Below, one piece after another: positions 33,809 through 45,065 of a DNA stretch of 64,000 bases; position 1 is the first letter of the stretch; each line of letters starts with the position of its first letter. The notes under the pieces are model-generated. The model did not search any database. It saw only the letters and a program-made list of their open reading frames with translations, and was not told the origin of the DNA. A program made the position numbers and the translations under genes. Source of the stretch: Pogonophryne albipinna (Eukaryota > Chordata > Actinopteri > Perciformes > Artedidraconidae); the NCBI GenBank assembly GCA_028583405.1, contig CM053247.1, positions 7,956,058-8,020,057 of the forward strand, given 5' to 3'.

Positions 33809-35069
33809 GGAGTGATTTCTTAAGAGGATCTTTACCATACAAATATATTCCACTAGTCCATATTGAGATTTAATTACAATTTCAGTTAATTTTGCAGCCC
33901 TAATGCAACCCCAATGGAAATTGCAGTTTCTTTAAGATAAGGAGACGTTAAAGGTATCAGAAGTAGAGAAATCTGGATTTGATGGTCCCTAGCACCACAA
34001 AACGTACGAACAGAGCTTTTCCACTGGTAAACACACAGCCACAGTTTGTACCACAGGCTGTCTGTTGTAAATGTGTAGTCTCCGAGCCACAGCTGAGAAA
34101 ACCCGGATGACATCAGTATGATTTCATCAGACTTGACAAAGCTCCTTGCAGCCACAGAGGACTTAAGACAAGTGTGTTCACAGCCTGTTGATTTCACTTC
34201 TATATTGAATAAATCAACATGCTTGGACTGTATTAATACCACATCACCCAGTCTTACCAGAATTGTGCTCCAGACTGCCGCCAGTGACTCGGTTTGACCC
34301 GAAAGAGGAATTCAGGCCACATGAAATACAATCAGGTGTTGTAGCCACGAGACAAACGACTGAGGGTGAAGAGAGAAAGAGAAGGGCCTCTCACACCGAG
34401 AGCACATCAGAGTACCAAATCTAATTAAATATTATTGTTAGAGCACATTTCAGTGCTCTTCAGGGTGCTCTACAGATGTGGTGAAAAACGAGAAAGAAAT
34501 CAGCTAATAAAACTAAAATGGGATTTGATCTCAACTGTTATATCAGGATTCTTGGCTACTATTTCCACAGGGGGAGAGCTTTTCTCATGGAGACAAATGC
34601 CAAATGGTGCTGTGTTCACAGGCTTAATGCGGATTGAGGATGACATTTTTGTAGTTTTGTAGTTTATGTAAAAGCACATGAGCACTGCTCTGGCCTAGTC
34701 AACATTCGATGTCAACATAGATTTTTGAAAGGAGAAATAGTACAGTAATAAACTACATGGCAAGAAGTAGGTGGACACCCAAACATTTCACTGGACGAAT
34801 AGCTCATTATTGTGTGCAACATTAAAAAATATTTGTTGTGGCAAAACAAATGCAATTTTTCTGTATTAGTTTAAGAGAAAAGTTGCACCCCAGATGTGTA
34901 AAATGAGGATTTGTTTTGTGTCATACAGGCAAGTATCACCACTTCACGTCTAAAAGCATAGCACAATTTGTCAACAAAAATCTATAAACACGGTCATTTA
35001 AATAGATAAATTAGTGATAAAAGAAAACTCCTTATTGGGTGCACAATTATTGAAGCATTTAAGGGGCAC
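33809..35069. other. Intergenic, no gene seen
   Basis: Unique-looking DNA. The frames at 33886-34242 (minus) and 34435-34662 (plus) have no splice context or recognisable motifs. Confidence 0.4.
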
Positions 35070-35325
35070 AAAATCACATGTTAACATTCTTTAATGTTCA
35101 AAAAGCTCTTTATTTGTCTCTTTTCACCCTCTGTCTGAAACCAGAGCCCACATGCTCTGGGCGGCTCTGTTGTGATTGGCCATCGCTTAGAGATGTTCCG
35201 CCCCTTAGCCTTGTTGGAGTGCTAGCCAATAGAAGCACAAGTGTTACATAATGAGGTCCCTTTGTTGCAGAAGTAAACAAAGGAATCCAATGGGGAACAC
35301 CAAAAAGCATAGCCTCTTTAACAAA
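35070..35325 (-). repeat. MITE family A, reverse copy
   Basis: AATGTTCAAAAAGCTCTTTA, CACCCTCTGTCTGAAACCAG, AGAGATGTTCCGCCCCTTAG and AACACCAAAAAGCATAGCCT are the reverse of the family landmarks. Confidence 0.7.
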
Positions 35326-36339
<1,014 letters not shown>

Positions 36340-36579
36340 GTTACATAGAATTGAGTGAAATATTTATGTAATGCTTTATATGTGATGGAAAAGATGTTAC
36401 GGCACCGGCCAGCCACACACACACACACACACAACAAACATACACACATCCATATTGAAGTGTCACTCAGGAGTGCACAGAAACACATTCGCAGATAGAA
36501 ATGGACAAATACACACACACAGACACACAGCCAGCATACAGAGCCAGCTCTCGTGAGGCGGCATGTTTGCGTCGCTCAC

Positions 36580-36675
36580 CAGGTCGTCCAGGATGCTGAC
36601 GGGGAAATCGAACATGCACATCTTGACGGGCTGAGCGAGGGCTCTGTGCAGGCTGAAGAGAGACTTGGCTTCCAT
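36580..36675 (-). CDS. Candidate first coding exon of an unidentified gene
   Basis: On the minus strand the ATG at 36675 (gtgcagcATGG, good context) opens a 32-codon frame. It begins MEAKSLFSLHRALAQPVK and ends FPVSILDDL at GACCTG|GTGAGC (exon end 36580), a strong donor in phase 0. Codon choice is GC-ending, unlike the AT-rich surroundings. The upstream region (36680-37060) is pyrimidine/purine-skewed and GC-richer, and could be the 5' UTR and promoter. The gene would run to lower coordinates across the CA array. I do not recognise the product, and no second exon was found. Confidence 0.45.
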
Positions 36676-37715
36676 GCTGCACACTGACCAAGGCAGCTTC
36701 TCCACCGCTCGCAACAAACATACAAAATAATATTTAAAAATCAAAAAAAGAAAGAAAAAAAACCCCAAGAAGGAACTCCCGCAGCTGGCTGCTCGCTCGC
36801 TGTGGCTCTCACCAAACTGCGTGGAATCTGTCTGTACAAAATAAAAAAGGAATCCCTCCACCTCCTCCTCCTCTGTTGCAGCCACCAACAAACCCCGCGA
36901 CACTCCCCTCGTTTCCCTCCCTCTTCCTCTCGTCGCCTTTCCTCTTCCTCCCTGCCTCCCTCACCAGGGAAGGTCTTAACTGTCAGCAGCTGCTCTCGTC
37001 TTTCCGTCTTCTGGAAGGTATTGCCTAACAGCGTGGCTTCACTCAGCTGTTGTGCCACGACCGCAGCGCGTTTGCCTTCTCTTTGCTTTTCAAACGTTAC
37101 AGCCTCAAGTGCTCAGACTTGCCTCAAACCTGTACGTGTCTGCCTGGTAAAAAAGAAAATACCTCGCCAGATGAAATGTAGTAGGTACACAGAGGGGCTT
37201 CTGAGTTTCCGTCTTCACTCTCTTCTGCTTCATTATGCTGCAGCGATTTAATCAAGGGGTGAAGGAACGGCTGTGTTTTGCTCCTGCAGTGCCAGACTGT
37301 CTGTGTGAGCCCATTAAAGATGAAGCAGGGCTTCTGTGGCTGATGTATGAATCAGCTCTCATTAATATTGCCGGAAAATGTGGAACCAAACGTTCTCGAG
37401 AGTTAGCAGCCCTCATCTGAAAAGTGGTTTCTTTGATGGATATCTGCTGGGATGCGAAACCAGAGCCCAGTCTGCTCTGATTGGTTAGCTGGCCTGCTTT
37501 GTTATGTTCAACGGCTTAGAGATGTCCTACCTTTTAGCCTATCACTTACAATGTGTTGGAGCGCTAGCCAATAGCAGCGCGGGTGTTACGAAGTGATGTC
37601 ACTATGTTGACCACAATTGATGCGTTTCAGACGACGGGGGGGGAGAAGTGTGTGGAAGAGAAACTCCCTCTGGAGGGCACACAGGGATTTTAGCCTTTGC
37701 AGACCATTTACATGC

Positions 37716-38044
37716 TGTTGCGACCTGGCTCAAAAGGCCACAACAAAAAGGAGACACAACATGTCAACGGGTAGGTAAAGGTGTTTATTAAAGAAAGTCA
37801 TTCAAATTAGCCAAATTCATAGAGTGCAACAAAGTGGAGCAACTGAGAAAACCCGTACTTCATACTCAACCAAAACCCCGGTGTCTGCAGGGGAAAGCAG
37901 AGAGAGAACAGAGAGGAGCAGAGAGGTGTTAAATAGCTGCAGGACACCAGACCCAGGTGCCCTGAGTTACTGCAATCACCAATCACCACAGCACAGACAG
38001 GACAGCCACCTCCTCTCTACTGATGAACCCACAGGGGCATCACA
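37716..38044 (-). repeat. 3' LTR
   Basis: 329 bp, the downstream LTR in element orientation. It carries the last few codons and stop of the gag ORF (stop at 38017-38019). It appears identical to the other LTR. Confidence 0.9.
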
Positions 38045-40158
38045 GCCCCCCCCTTAAGACGGGGCCCCAAAGGGATCCACGATAACCCAATATCCTCCTT
38101 CTTAACTCCAGCTTTTTTAATTTCCTTCTTAGGACAGGAGGACGCTCCTCCTCCGCCGCTGTCCCACTCCTCCTTGGGTTGGCTGGCGTTGATCCACAGC
38201 ATGTAGGCGCTCATCGGCCTCTTGGGCGCGCCGACCTCGTTCGGCCTCCTTTTGTTCGGCCTCCTCTTGTTCGGCCTCCTCTTCTTTGTCTCGATCTCAA
38301 AGTCCAAGGACCGTGCTGGACCACATTTTCCAGACTCCGAAACAGGTAGGTCAGTCGACATCCTACGGCTCTGCGCACGCGTAACAGTATAAACTGGAGA
38401 CACACTTGGAAATTGCAAACCGCTCTCATCTGGCTCTACAGATGCCAACGGCCTGGAAATCACCACAGGCGGTGGCACACCCGCCCACACAGCACTACCA
38501 GCTAGATCGTTGCCCAAAATCATCTGTACCCCATCAAGTGGCAACGCGGGACGCACGCCGATAGACACAACTCCCCGTACCAGCTCACAATCCAGCACTA
38601 CTGTATGACGTTGCACAGGAATCAAGCCCATCTCCATGCCCCTCATCAGCACAAAATCCCCTGTTTCTGTCTCTGACGAAAAAGGCAACACTGACTCAAC
38701 AATAAATGAGTATCTAGCTGCTGTGTCACGCAACACCTTAATCGGCACATACTTGTCACTACCGACCATTGATACAACGGCTTCCGTTATGAACGGCTCA
38801 AAAACAGAACCCACCTCCAAGTCGGCACAAACCAGCTTCTTAACAGGCACCATGCCCGATCTTACACCCTGCGGCTTTTTAACCAAAACGGCAGAACAAC
38901 ACATGGCTGGAGCATGTGATGAAGAACGAGGCTTCCCCTCAGGTTCCAGCAACGGACACCGCTCCTTCCAATGACCCTCTTCTCGGCAATAATGACATTG
39001 GCCCACTCTGGCGCCCTCGGATCGCCCTGGACCTACAAATCTACGGGAGGAGCCTGGTGAAAACTTTGCACCACCGCGGGCATAGCCATTGTCTTCTCCA
39101 CGTTTCCAATCACCCCTAGAATACTTCTCAGTAAAACTGCCCTTATGTGTCAACACAAAATCGTCCGCTAATTCAGCAGCTCTAAACGCGGTGGAAGGCT
39201 TCTGTTCATTCACATAAGTGGCCACACGCTGAGGGAGAATGTCTTTAAATTGTTCCAAGACAATGAGCTCACAAAGACCGTCAAAACTTGCAACCTTTGC
39301 TGCCGCGCACCACCGCTGAAAATGAGAAGTTAAATCACGGATAAACTCCACATGTGTCTGTTTATCTCCCTTGACCCAACTTCTGAACCTTTGACGATAC
39401 GCTTCAGGAACCAGTTCGTAAGACTTCAACACCGCTGATTTTACTCTATCATAGTCCAAAGCATTTTCGCCACAAACAGCTGAATAGGCTTCCTGTGCTC
39501 GCCCAGTGAGTACACACTGAAGTAACAGCACTCTGTCCGAATCTGACCAGTTTCTTGCCTCTGCTATGCGTTCAAATAGAGTGAAAAAAATGTCCGGGTC
39601 ACGCTCATTGAACTTTGGCACTAATCGCAAGTAAGAAATGATATCGCCACTGCCTGATGCCGACCTATCACCACCATCCTCCCCTGGAGAAAACTTGCCC
39701 TCTCCCATCAGCCGTAATCTAGCATGTTCCACCCCACATTTCATCTTTTCCACCTCCAGCACCTTCTCCACCTCTAAACGCTTCTCTACCTCCTGCTGCT
39801 GACCCCTCATCTCCAACTGCTCCAACCTCAACTTCTCCTGCTCCAACGTCAACTCCAACCGCAATCTCTCCTGATCAAACTGCATGGCCAAAAGCTCCTT
39901 TTGCTGCTCGAACGTTAAACCAGCTGTCTGAACCACTACCGGCACGAACCCTGCTGCACCAGACTCACTCTTCTGCAACACCCCCTGCTCAAACAAAGAT
40001 GACACAATGACAGTTTTAATGTCATGTTTCCGCTTGCTCCCCACAACAGCAATGTTATAGTGCTCTGCTATTTCGACCAACTGCGCCTTCTGGCAATTAT
40101 CTAAGAAAGACACTGAGGGCGCATCCACAAACGCTGACAAAGAAGTCATAATAACCAA
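38017..40158 (-). CDS. Gag-type polyprotein with CCHC knuckle and HMG-box-like tail
   Basis: A 713-codon uninterrupted frame. From the N-terminus: a SAP-like helical segment (about residues 11-60, with VSFLDNCQKAQLVEIAEHY); a long charged coiled coil (about 85-150, repeats of Leu-Glu/Arg-Leu-Glu); a retrotransposon gag/capsid-like domain (about 170-345, with FFTLFERIAEARNW and LPQRVATYV); a Gly/Arg-rich linker; one CCHC knuckle CHYCREEGHWKERC (about 388-401); and an aspartic-protease-like segment with LRDTAA (about 476-481) and ILGNDLAG. The usual Gly after DT is Ala, so protease activity is doubtful. Reverse transcriptase would be expected next. Instead the frame runs through three RRPNK units into KRPMSAYMLWINAS and KKEIKKAG, which resembles the HMG box of host SSRP1 with an internal gap. 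It ends inside the LTR. The structural protein may package RNA, but the copy cannot reverse transcribe itself. Confidence 0.85.
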   Translation of the reverse strand: MVIMTSLSAFVDAPSVSFLDNCQKAQLVEIAEHYNIAVVGSKRKHDIKTVIVSSLFEQGVLQKSESGAAGFVPVVVQTAGLTFEQQKELLAMQFDQERLRLELTLEQEKLRLEQLEMRGQQQEVEKRLEVEKVLEVEKMKCGVEHARLRLMGEGKFSPGEDGGDRSASGSGDIISYLRLVPKFNERDPDIFFTLFERIAEARNWSDSDRVLLLQCVLTGRAQEAYSAVCGENALDYDRVKSAVLKSYELVPEAYRQRFRSWVKGDKQTHVEFIRDLTSHFQRWCAAAKVASFDGLCELIVLEQFKDILPQRVATYVNEQKPSTAFRAAELADDFVLTHKGSFTEKYSRGDWKRGEDNGYARGGAKFSPGSSRRFVGPGRSEGARVGQCHYCREEGHWKERCPLLEPEGKPRSSSHAPAMCCSAVLVKKPQGVRSGMVPVKKLVCADLEVGSVFEPFITEAVVSMVGSDKYVPIKVLRDTAARYSFIVESVLPFSSETETGDFVLMRGMEMGLIPVQRHTVVLDCELVRGVVSIGVRPALPLDGVQMILGNDLAGSAVWAGVPPPVVISRPLASVEPDESGLQFPSVSPVYTVTRAQSRRMSTDLPVSESGKCGPARSLDFEIETKKRRPNKRRPNKRRPNEVGAPKRPMSAYMLWINASQPKEEWDSGGGGASSCPKKEIKKAGVKKEDIGLSWIPLGPRLKGGAVMPLWVHQ
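38045..38056 (-). other. Polypurine tract
   Basis: On the minus strand AAGGGGGGGGC sits directly before the 3' LTR, the expected place and composition for plus-strand priming. Confidence 0.75.
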
Positions 40159-40706
40159 TCAGAAAGCAAAGTATTAAACTGCCAACACGCATGGGCATAA
40201 GATTAACCCAACAGAGAATTTCCCCCTAACTGCCTAAACAAAATCTTCCTAATCTCCCCTAGTCTTCATGTGGCTTGCGGTGGGTAATTACGCACTGGAA
40301 CCCGGCGGAGTTATGGAGCAACCTGCACGCATGTAACACCAAGAACTCACGCGGACGTGCCCCCGAGACAGCTGTCCGAAAACAGCTGACACTAACCGCG
40401 TCGCCACAACACTATGAAAAAAACAAACAAAAAACAGACGCAACCCAAGGGGAAACGCCACTTAAGCCTAGCGGGGAAAATCTCTTTTACAAAAGTGTAA
40501 CAAACAGCAACATCTTACCTTCTGATTGGCAGACAAAACCTGACGACATGTCAAACACTACAGCCTCCTAAAACCCAAAAGACATGATGTGTCCCCCAAA
40601 TAGCAACGACAAGCCAGCACACAGCTGGACCACAACAATGAATCAGCTGTTCAATGACACCATGTGCTCTGAGCACTACACAAACTTTTTAAACAAATAA
40701 CCCGTT

Positions 40707-40721
40707 GGACGAGCCCCCATT
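40707..40721 (-). other. Primer-binding site, tRNA-Pro-like
   Basis: Two bases inside the 5' LTR (element orientation) the minus strand reads TGGGGGCTCGTCC, the 3' end complement of tRNA-Pro used by several retroelements. The match then breaks (AACGGG). Confidence 0.7.
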
Positions 40722-41050
40722 TGTTGCGACCTGGCTCAAAAGGCCACAACAAAAAGGAGACACAACATGTCAACGGGTAGGTAAAGGTGTTTATTAAAGA
40801 AAGTCATTCAAATTAGCCAAATTCATAGAGTGCAACAAAGTGGAGCAACTGAGAAAACCCGTACTTCATACTCAACCAAAACCCCGGTGTCTGCAGGGGA
40901 AAGCAGAGAGAGAACAGAGAGGAGCAGAGAGGTGTTAAATAGCTGCAGGACACCAGACCCAGGTGCCCTGAGTTACTGCAATCACCAATCACCACAGCAC
41001 AGACAGGACAGCCACCTCCTCTCTACTGATGAACCCACAGGGGCATCACA
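40722..41050 (-). repeat. 5' LTR
   Basis: 329 bp, the upstream LTR in element orientation. The promoter for the gag transcript is expected here. Next to the CATGC duplication at 41051-41055. Confidence 0.9.
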
Positions 41051-41116
41051 CATGCACAAAAACCTATACAACACTACAGGAAAGGGAAACCTAACAAAGC
41101 ATAGGGCCCCTTTAAT

Positions 41117-42863
41117 ACAACCTGTTAAAAAGCTACACTTTGGCACTATGGTACAGTTTCTAAAGCTCTATTATTTTGACACAAGCGAACATTCATTCTG
41201 CTGGTGCAAAACACCTGCTCATGGTTTCACTTCCAACAATCAACAGTTGTTAGCGGTGGACAGCCAGAAACAATGGGATAAGCAGGATCGAAGACAGTGT
41301 GCTAGCTTTCGAAAATGTATGTAAAAAATATAGGTTTTAAAATATTTCTAAATGGGCTTTGCACATTTTTGTCAGTTAAATAATTAACAAAGATTATGAA
41401 GAACATGCAAAGTCAGCAGTTCAAAGTTATCATATATACAAATAGATACGCAAATGTTATAAATACAAAGAGTTTTAGATTGCTTTATCAAGCAAACCAT
41501 ATGAGAAGAGTTGTTTTGGACTTACCAATATGGTGTGTTTACAAACGGGATGTAAAATGTACTTTTCACGAGCAAGTTGCTAGTCAATGTTGATGTTTCA
41601 CCAGCCACTCTTTGAATAACTATAGTTTATTTTGGATGGCGAGCAATGCAAATCTACTAGCTAATTTCATATTGGACTAACATATGGCACGTGAATTGGC
41701 CTGTTCTAGCTCTATTTAAACTTTCATGCCACTATATATAATAATGTGTATACCTTTGCAGTTATGAATGCCATATCCAACATGTTTGTTACAATTAAGA
41801 TTACATTTGTGACAGTGTCAAGGTCAATCTTGAGCTTGTTGTGTATTACTTTGGGTCATGATGCACTAAAAGCTGTAAATCAGACCCATTGGTACCTGAC
41901 ATGTTATTTTTTATCAATGGAGAAATTACTAAACCAGTTATTCTGAGCTGTAAATGTTGAAGCTCTCAAGCTGATGAATATAAAACTGTCAAAGATCGTC
42001 ACATCAAAAGTGCAGAAGTCACACTTCTGAGTGTGGGTCGTTTGAATCTCTTTGAATGATTTTCAGACTAAATGAAATGATTGGCGTGTTAATAGGTTAT
42101 TAAGTGTTTTCGTCTAGTGCTGCAACAATTAGACGATTTATCTATGAGTTGATAGACTAAAAAATACTATTACCTACAATTTTGTGAGTGATTTTTTAAA
42201 GAAGAATAACACTGGTTCCAACCTCTTATGTTAATAGTTTTCTTTATTAAATTGAATATTTTTGTGTTTTGAACAGTCCAAATTTCCAGACATTTGGAAA
42301 TGTTTCCATGGCAATAAGGGCATTCTCACTTTCTATTTGTATCTTCAGATTTTTTTTATAGCTCATCACTGACCTGAAGCTAATGCATCCCAATGGCAGG
42401 CTTTTGTCTATTTTTATTGGGCGCAAATTAGTTTTTACTCCTGAGTACAGGATGAGTCACCAGCATGTTTTATCGACAGGAAATAAAAAACCATAAAACA
42501 CCCTGAACTATTTTTTTTGTAATTTTTGAGACAGATTCTGGTCATAAAGTGATAACCAGACAGAACAAATTAAACATCTAATTTGATTTTATGGTAATTT
42601 CCATTTCCTGTAGCTAAAATATAATAGATTTCATCCATAAGTCTGCATTAAACGCACATCTTTTGGATGTGTGCATTCTCAAATTAACACTATGCCTCTC
42701 TTTTAATGCCTTCATTTCAACATTCACAATATAGCAACAGTTCAGAGAAATTGTATCGAAATCGCATAGACATACAGCTATTTTCAAATCGCAGGAGGAT
42801 CATTTATTAGTTAAATGTGTCAGAGAAACTTTTAAATAAAAAAATTTCGCTGCTGCAGAGATG
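41117..42863. other. Intergenic, no gene seen
   Basis: AT-rich unique-looking DNA. No exon or RNA gene could be supported. Confidence 0.4.
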
Positions 42864-42871
42864 TCTATACA

Positions 42872-43312
42872 CAGGGGTGCACATAACTGGTACGCATGCG
42901 CGGCAACAATCTGAAATGCATACCGTCACTTGTGTCACAGTACTTGTGAAGCTTTTCCAGAATGCGGTTAGATCACCGGACGACAGAGTCGGTCTCCGTG
43001 TGCACAGACAGGGCTGCTGTTAACGTCGGTCTGTACAACGGAATTGTGCCAAAACTACGCCAACCGGCTGCGGAGGGAGACTCCCCCCCCCTTCACTGGA
43101 GAACTGCGCTGAAACAGCTGATCACAACGTTCACGCTCTGTGGTCACGAAGTACTCCACTAGCGCCCCCCCCCGGTCAACTTTCCTGAAGTACTCCATTA
43201 GCACCCCCGCCCCCCATCAAATAGCTTTGAGTGGAGCCAGAAGTTGGAGTACCAAACACTGACTCCAGGTACTCATCTAAGTACCTCACTGAGAAAGTTA
43301 TGTGCACCCCTG
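42872..43312. mobile_element. hAT MITE with perfect 8-bp target duplication
   Basis: Ends CAGGGGTGCACATAACT and the complement of AGTTATGTGCACCCCTG. Flanked by TCTATACA on both sides (42864-42871, 43313-43320). 441 bp, GC-richer than its surroundings, with no transposase. The left end of the insertion at 28768 has the same terminus. Confidence 0.9.
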
Positions 43313-43499
43313 TCTATACACATCAGATTGTACAGACAATCCTCACAAAAGATGCATGACCTGTCAAATATACTTATAAATGGAAACGAGAATATTGACG
43401 TTAAAATGTGCATCCCCTTGCAAATCATCTTGCAATTGCAACATCAGTCAATGTCAATATTGGCCATTTACTTTTTTGTATTATCGTTCAGCCCTAATA

Positions 43500-43975
43500 A
43501 AGTGGTGCAGGAATGAGTTCTAAACCCAGAAATGAGAAGCATGTCTTGAAAAAGGCAGTTGCTAACAAGTGACTAAATGAGAGACCAAACATCATCACGC
43601 TAAAACATTAGCTGCCTTTAGCTTAGCACTGTTGACGTGAAGTCATGTGACCATGTTGTAGTTTGTTCATAGCTTCATCAGTTTTTTACTTCTGGAGCTT
43701 TCCTTTTCACTTAAAAAAAAAAAAAATCACAAAAGTGCCGCTTATATGTGGAGATTATCTTGCTGAACAAAGCGCGTAAGTATCGTGTTGGCCACAGATC
43801 TTATTTCCTGCAATATAACAACATTTGTCAAGGAGCGGTTGTGATGCTATCTTCTGAACAGCCTTTATAAATACGTCATTACTAGTCTACTCTAAAGCAA
43901 CCTCAATGTTTATTGCAGTAGACGATCCAATTTCCTCCAAAGTCCTCCAGGTAGACTTAAATCATGGAGGTGAGT
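43500..43975 (+). repeat. Dispersed repeat family D, copy 2
   Basis: GTTGCTAACAAGTGACTAAA, CATCATCACGCTAAAACATT, TATGTGGAGATTATCTTGCT and GTTGGCCACAGATCTTATTT share order with 47930-48440 and 49605-50165. Confidence 0.7.
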
Positions 43976-44241
43976 ATGTGACCAATGCTAAATGTTTACA
44001 GCCATTTGAGAATTGAAAAAAGGGTTAGGGTTAAATGTTATATTGTGAGCGAGCCCCATGCTTTATTACTTAAAGCCAGTTTAATTGGTATTTCATCAGG
44101 TGCATTTCATCGATTCAATGGCATGACTATGACTAAGTCCTTCTGTGTGGAAACTATCACAACACATCAACCCGAGGCTTCTGGATGCATTTGAAAAGAC
44201 ACTAATCCTTTGTCATCACGACAAACTGAATACCCTCTGCA

Positions 44242-44347
44242 TCAGAGGTTTTCCTGCTGAATGTAGGTGAGGGGTTCACCGCAGCAGGAGTCCATCACAA
44301 ACACCTTTCCTTCCCACTGGACATGAACCTGAAGGCCAAACAGCCTC
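44242..44347 (-). CDS. Candidate terminal coding exon of an unidentified gene
   Basis: On the minus strand a good acceptor (TTTTCTGGGTTTTGCAG) precedes a 34-codon frame starting RLFGLQVHVQWEGKVFVM and ending TYIQQENL before TGA (44244-44242). A minus-strand AATAAA lies near 44062, about 180 bases downstream. It has the look of a last exon, but I do not recognise the protein and no upstream exon could be identified. It may be chance. Confidence 0.35.
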
Positions 44348-45014
44348 CTGCAAAACCCAGAAAATACTTTAGTCGTCTTGTCGTGCTGCATGTAGGTCAC
44401 ACGGTTTTTAGAAAGGAAGTAAGTTTGCTTTGACCTGAAACAAAGCAACAACACATCGGCCTCAGAAAACATGTCTGCATTTTGTTTTTGTGGGTTTATC
44501 TTATCTCACCGATCATCTCACATGTCCTGCTGCTTTGACCACTTTGCTCCTGTGTTTCATGCTCTTGCAAATGTACTAAACTAACCTGATCTCAATCTGG
44601 GAAAAAATAGATTGCATAATTAAAAGGTAGCGATCTTGCAAAAAATGTGCATCATGCTCACACATTCCTCATTTTATAGCTTCTCCCTCTTTCAATAATA
44701 TTTGCATTTTCACTGGACCGTCGCTCTAAATATTTGAAGTCCTGGCCAGTAGTCTGGGGGAATTTGAACAGGGTTACAAAGGCGGAATTCATCCCCGATT
44801 CACATGCAAATGATGCTCGACGGCGTGATTTAAGAGTACAGCAGCGAGTGGAGATGAAGTGCTTTCAAATAAAAACAACGCAGACAGTCAAAGAAGGAGA
44901 AGAAGGAAGGAGGAAGAGAGCGCAGCTGAAGGGAAAAGAGCACGAGGGCCTGAAACACCACTGGGAACTGCTTTCAGATGCAGAGGCCGTCCCACGGCTG
45001 AATACTGTAGAGCC

Positions 45015-45065
45015 GTCGTCATGGAAACAGGGAGCCAAAGCCGGCTCTTCATAGGGCTATATAAG
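45015..45065 (+). promoter_or_regulatory. Candidate TATA promoter with RFX-like X-box
   Basis: GTCGTCATGGAAAC (45015-45028) fits an RFX X-box-like palindrome. TATATAAG (45058-45065) follows about 30 bases later, within GC-rich DNA. A CT-rich leader (45069-45117) and possible donors (CAG|GTAGTC, CAG|GTACAG) come next. No coding exon was found downstream, so the gene is unknown. Confidence 0.4.

Larger units (their letters stand above)
37716..41050 (-). mobile_element. Complete non-autonomous Gypsy-like LTR retrotransposon
   Basis: Two 329-bp LTRs (37716-38044 and 40722-41050), identical by eye, start TGTTGCGACC and end GGGCATCACA on the plus strand. Read in the element's own direction they run TGTGATGCCC to GGTCGCAACA. 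A perfect 5-bp target duplication CATGC flanks the element (37711-37715, 41051-41055). The internal 2.7 kb encodes only a gag-type protein with a protease-like region. No reverse transcriptase, RNase H or integrase is present, so mobilisation would depend on a partner element. The insertion split a family-A MITE. Identical LTRs imply recent insertion. The gag type and CCHC knuckle suggest the Gypsy/Metaviridae group, but that is inference without pol. Confidence 0.9.
37440..41111 (-). repeat. MITE family A copy split by the LTR element
   Basis: The left part (about 37440-37715) has GAAACCAGAGCCCAGTCTGC and TTTGCAGACCATTTACATGC. The right part (41051-41111) continues CATGCACAAAAACC and ends GCATAGGGCCCCT next to TTAA (41112-41115). 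The MITE was in place before the LTR element inserted at CATGC. Confidence 0.85.

Noticed and set aside
36802..37251. 149-codon plus-strand frame
   Set aside because: Ser/Pro/Leu-rich translation of a pyrimidine-rich strand opposite the candidate minus-strand leader. No splice or motif support.
38636..39119. Plus-strand frames over the LTR element
   Set aside because: Shadows of the 713-codon gag frame on the minus strand.
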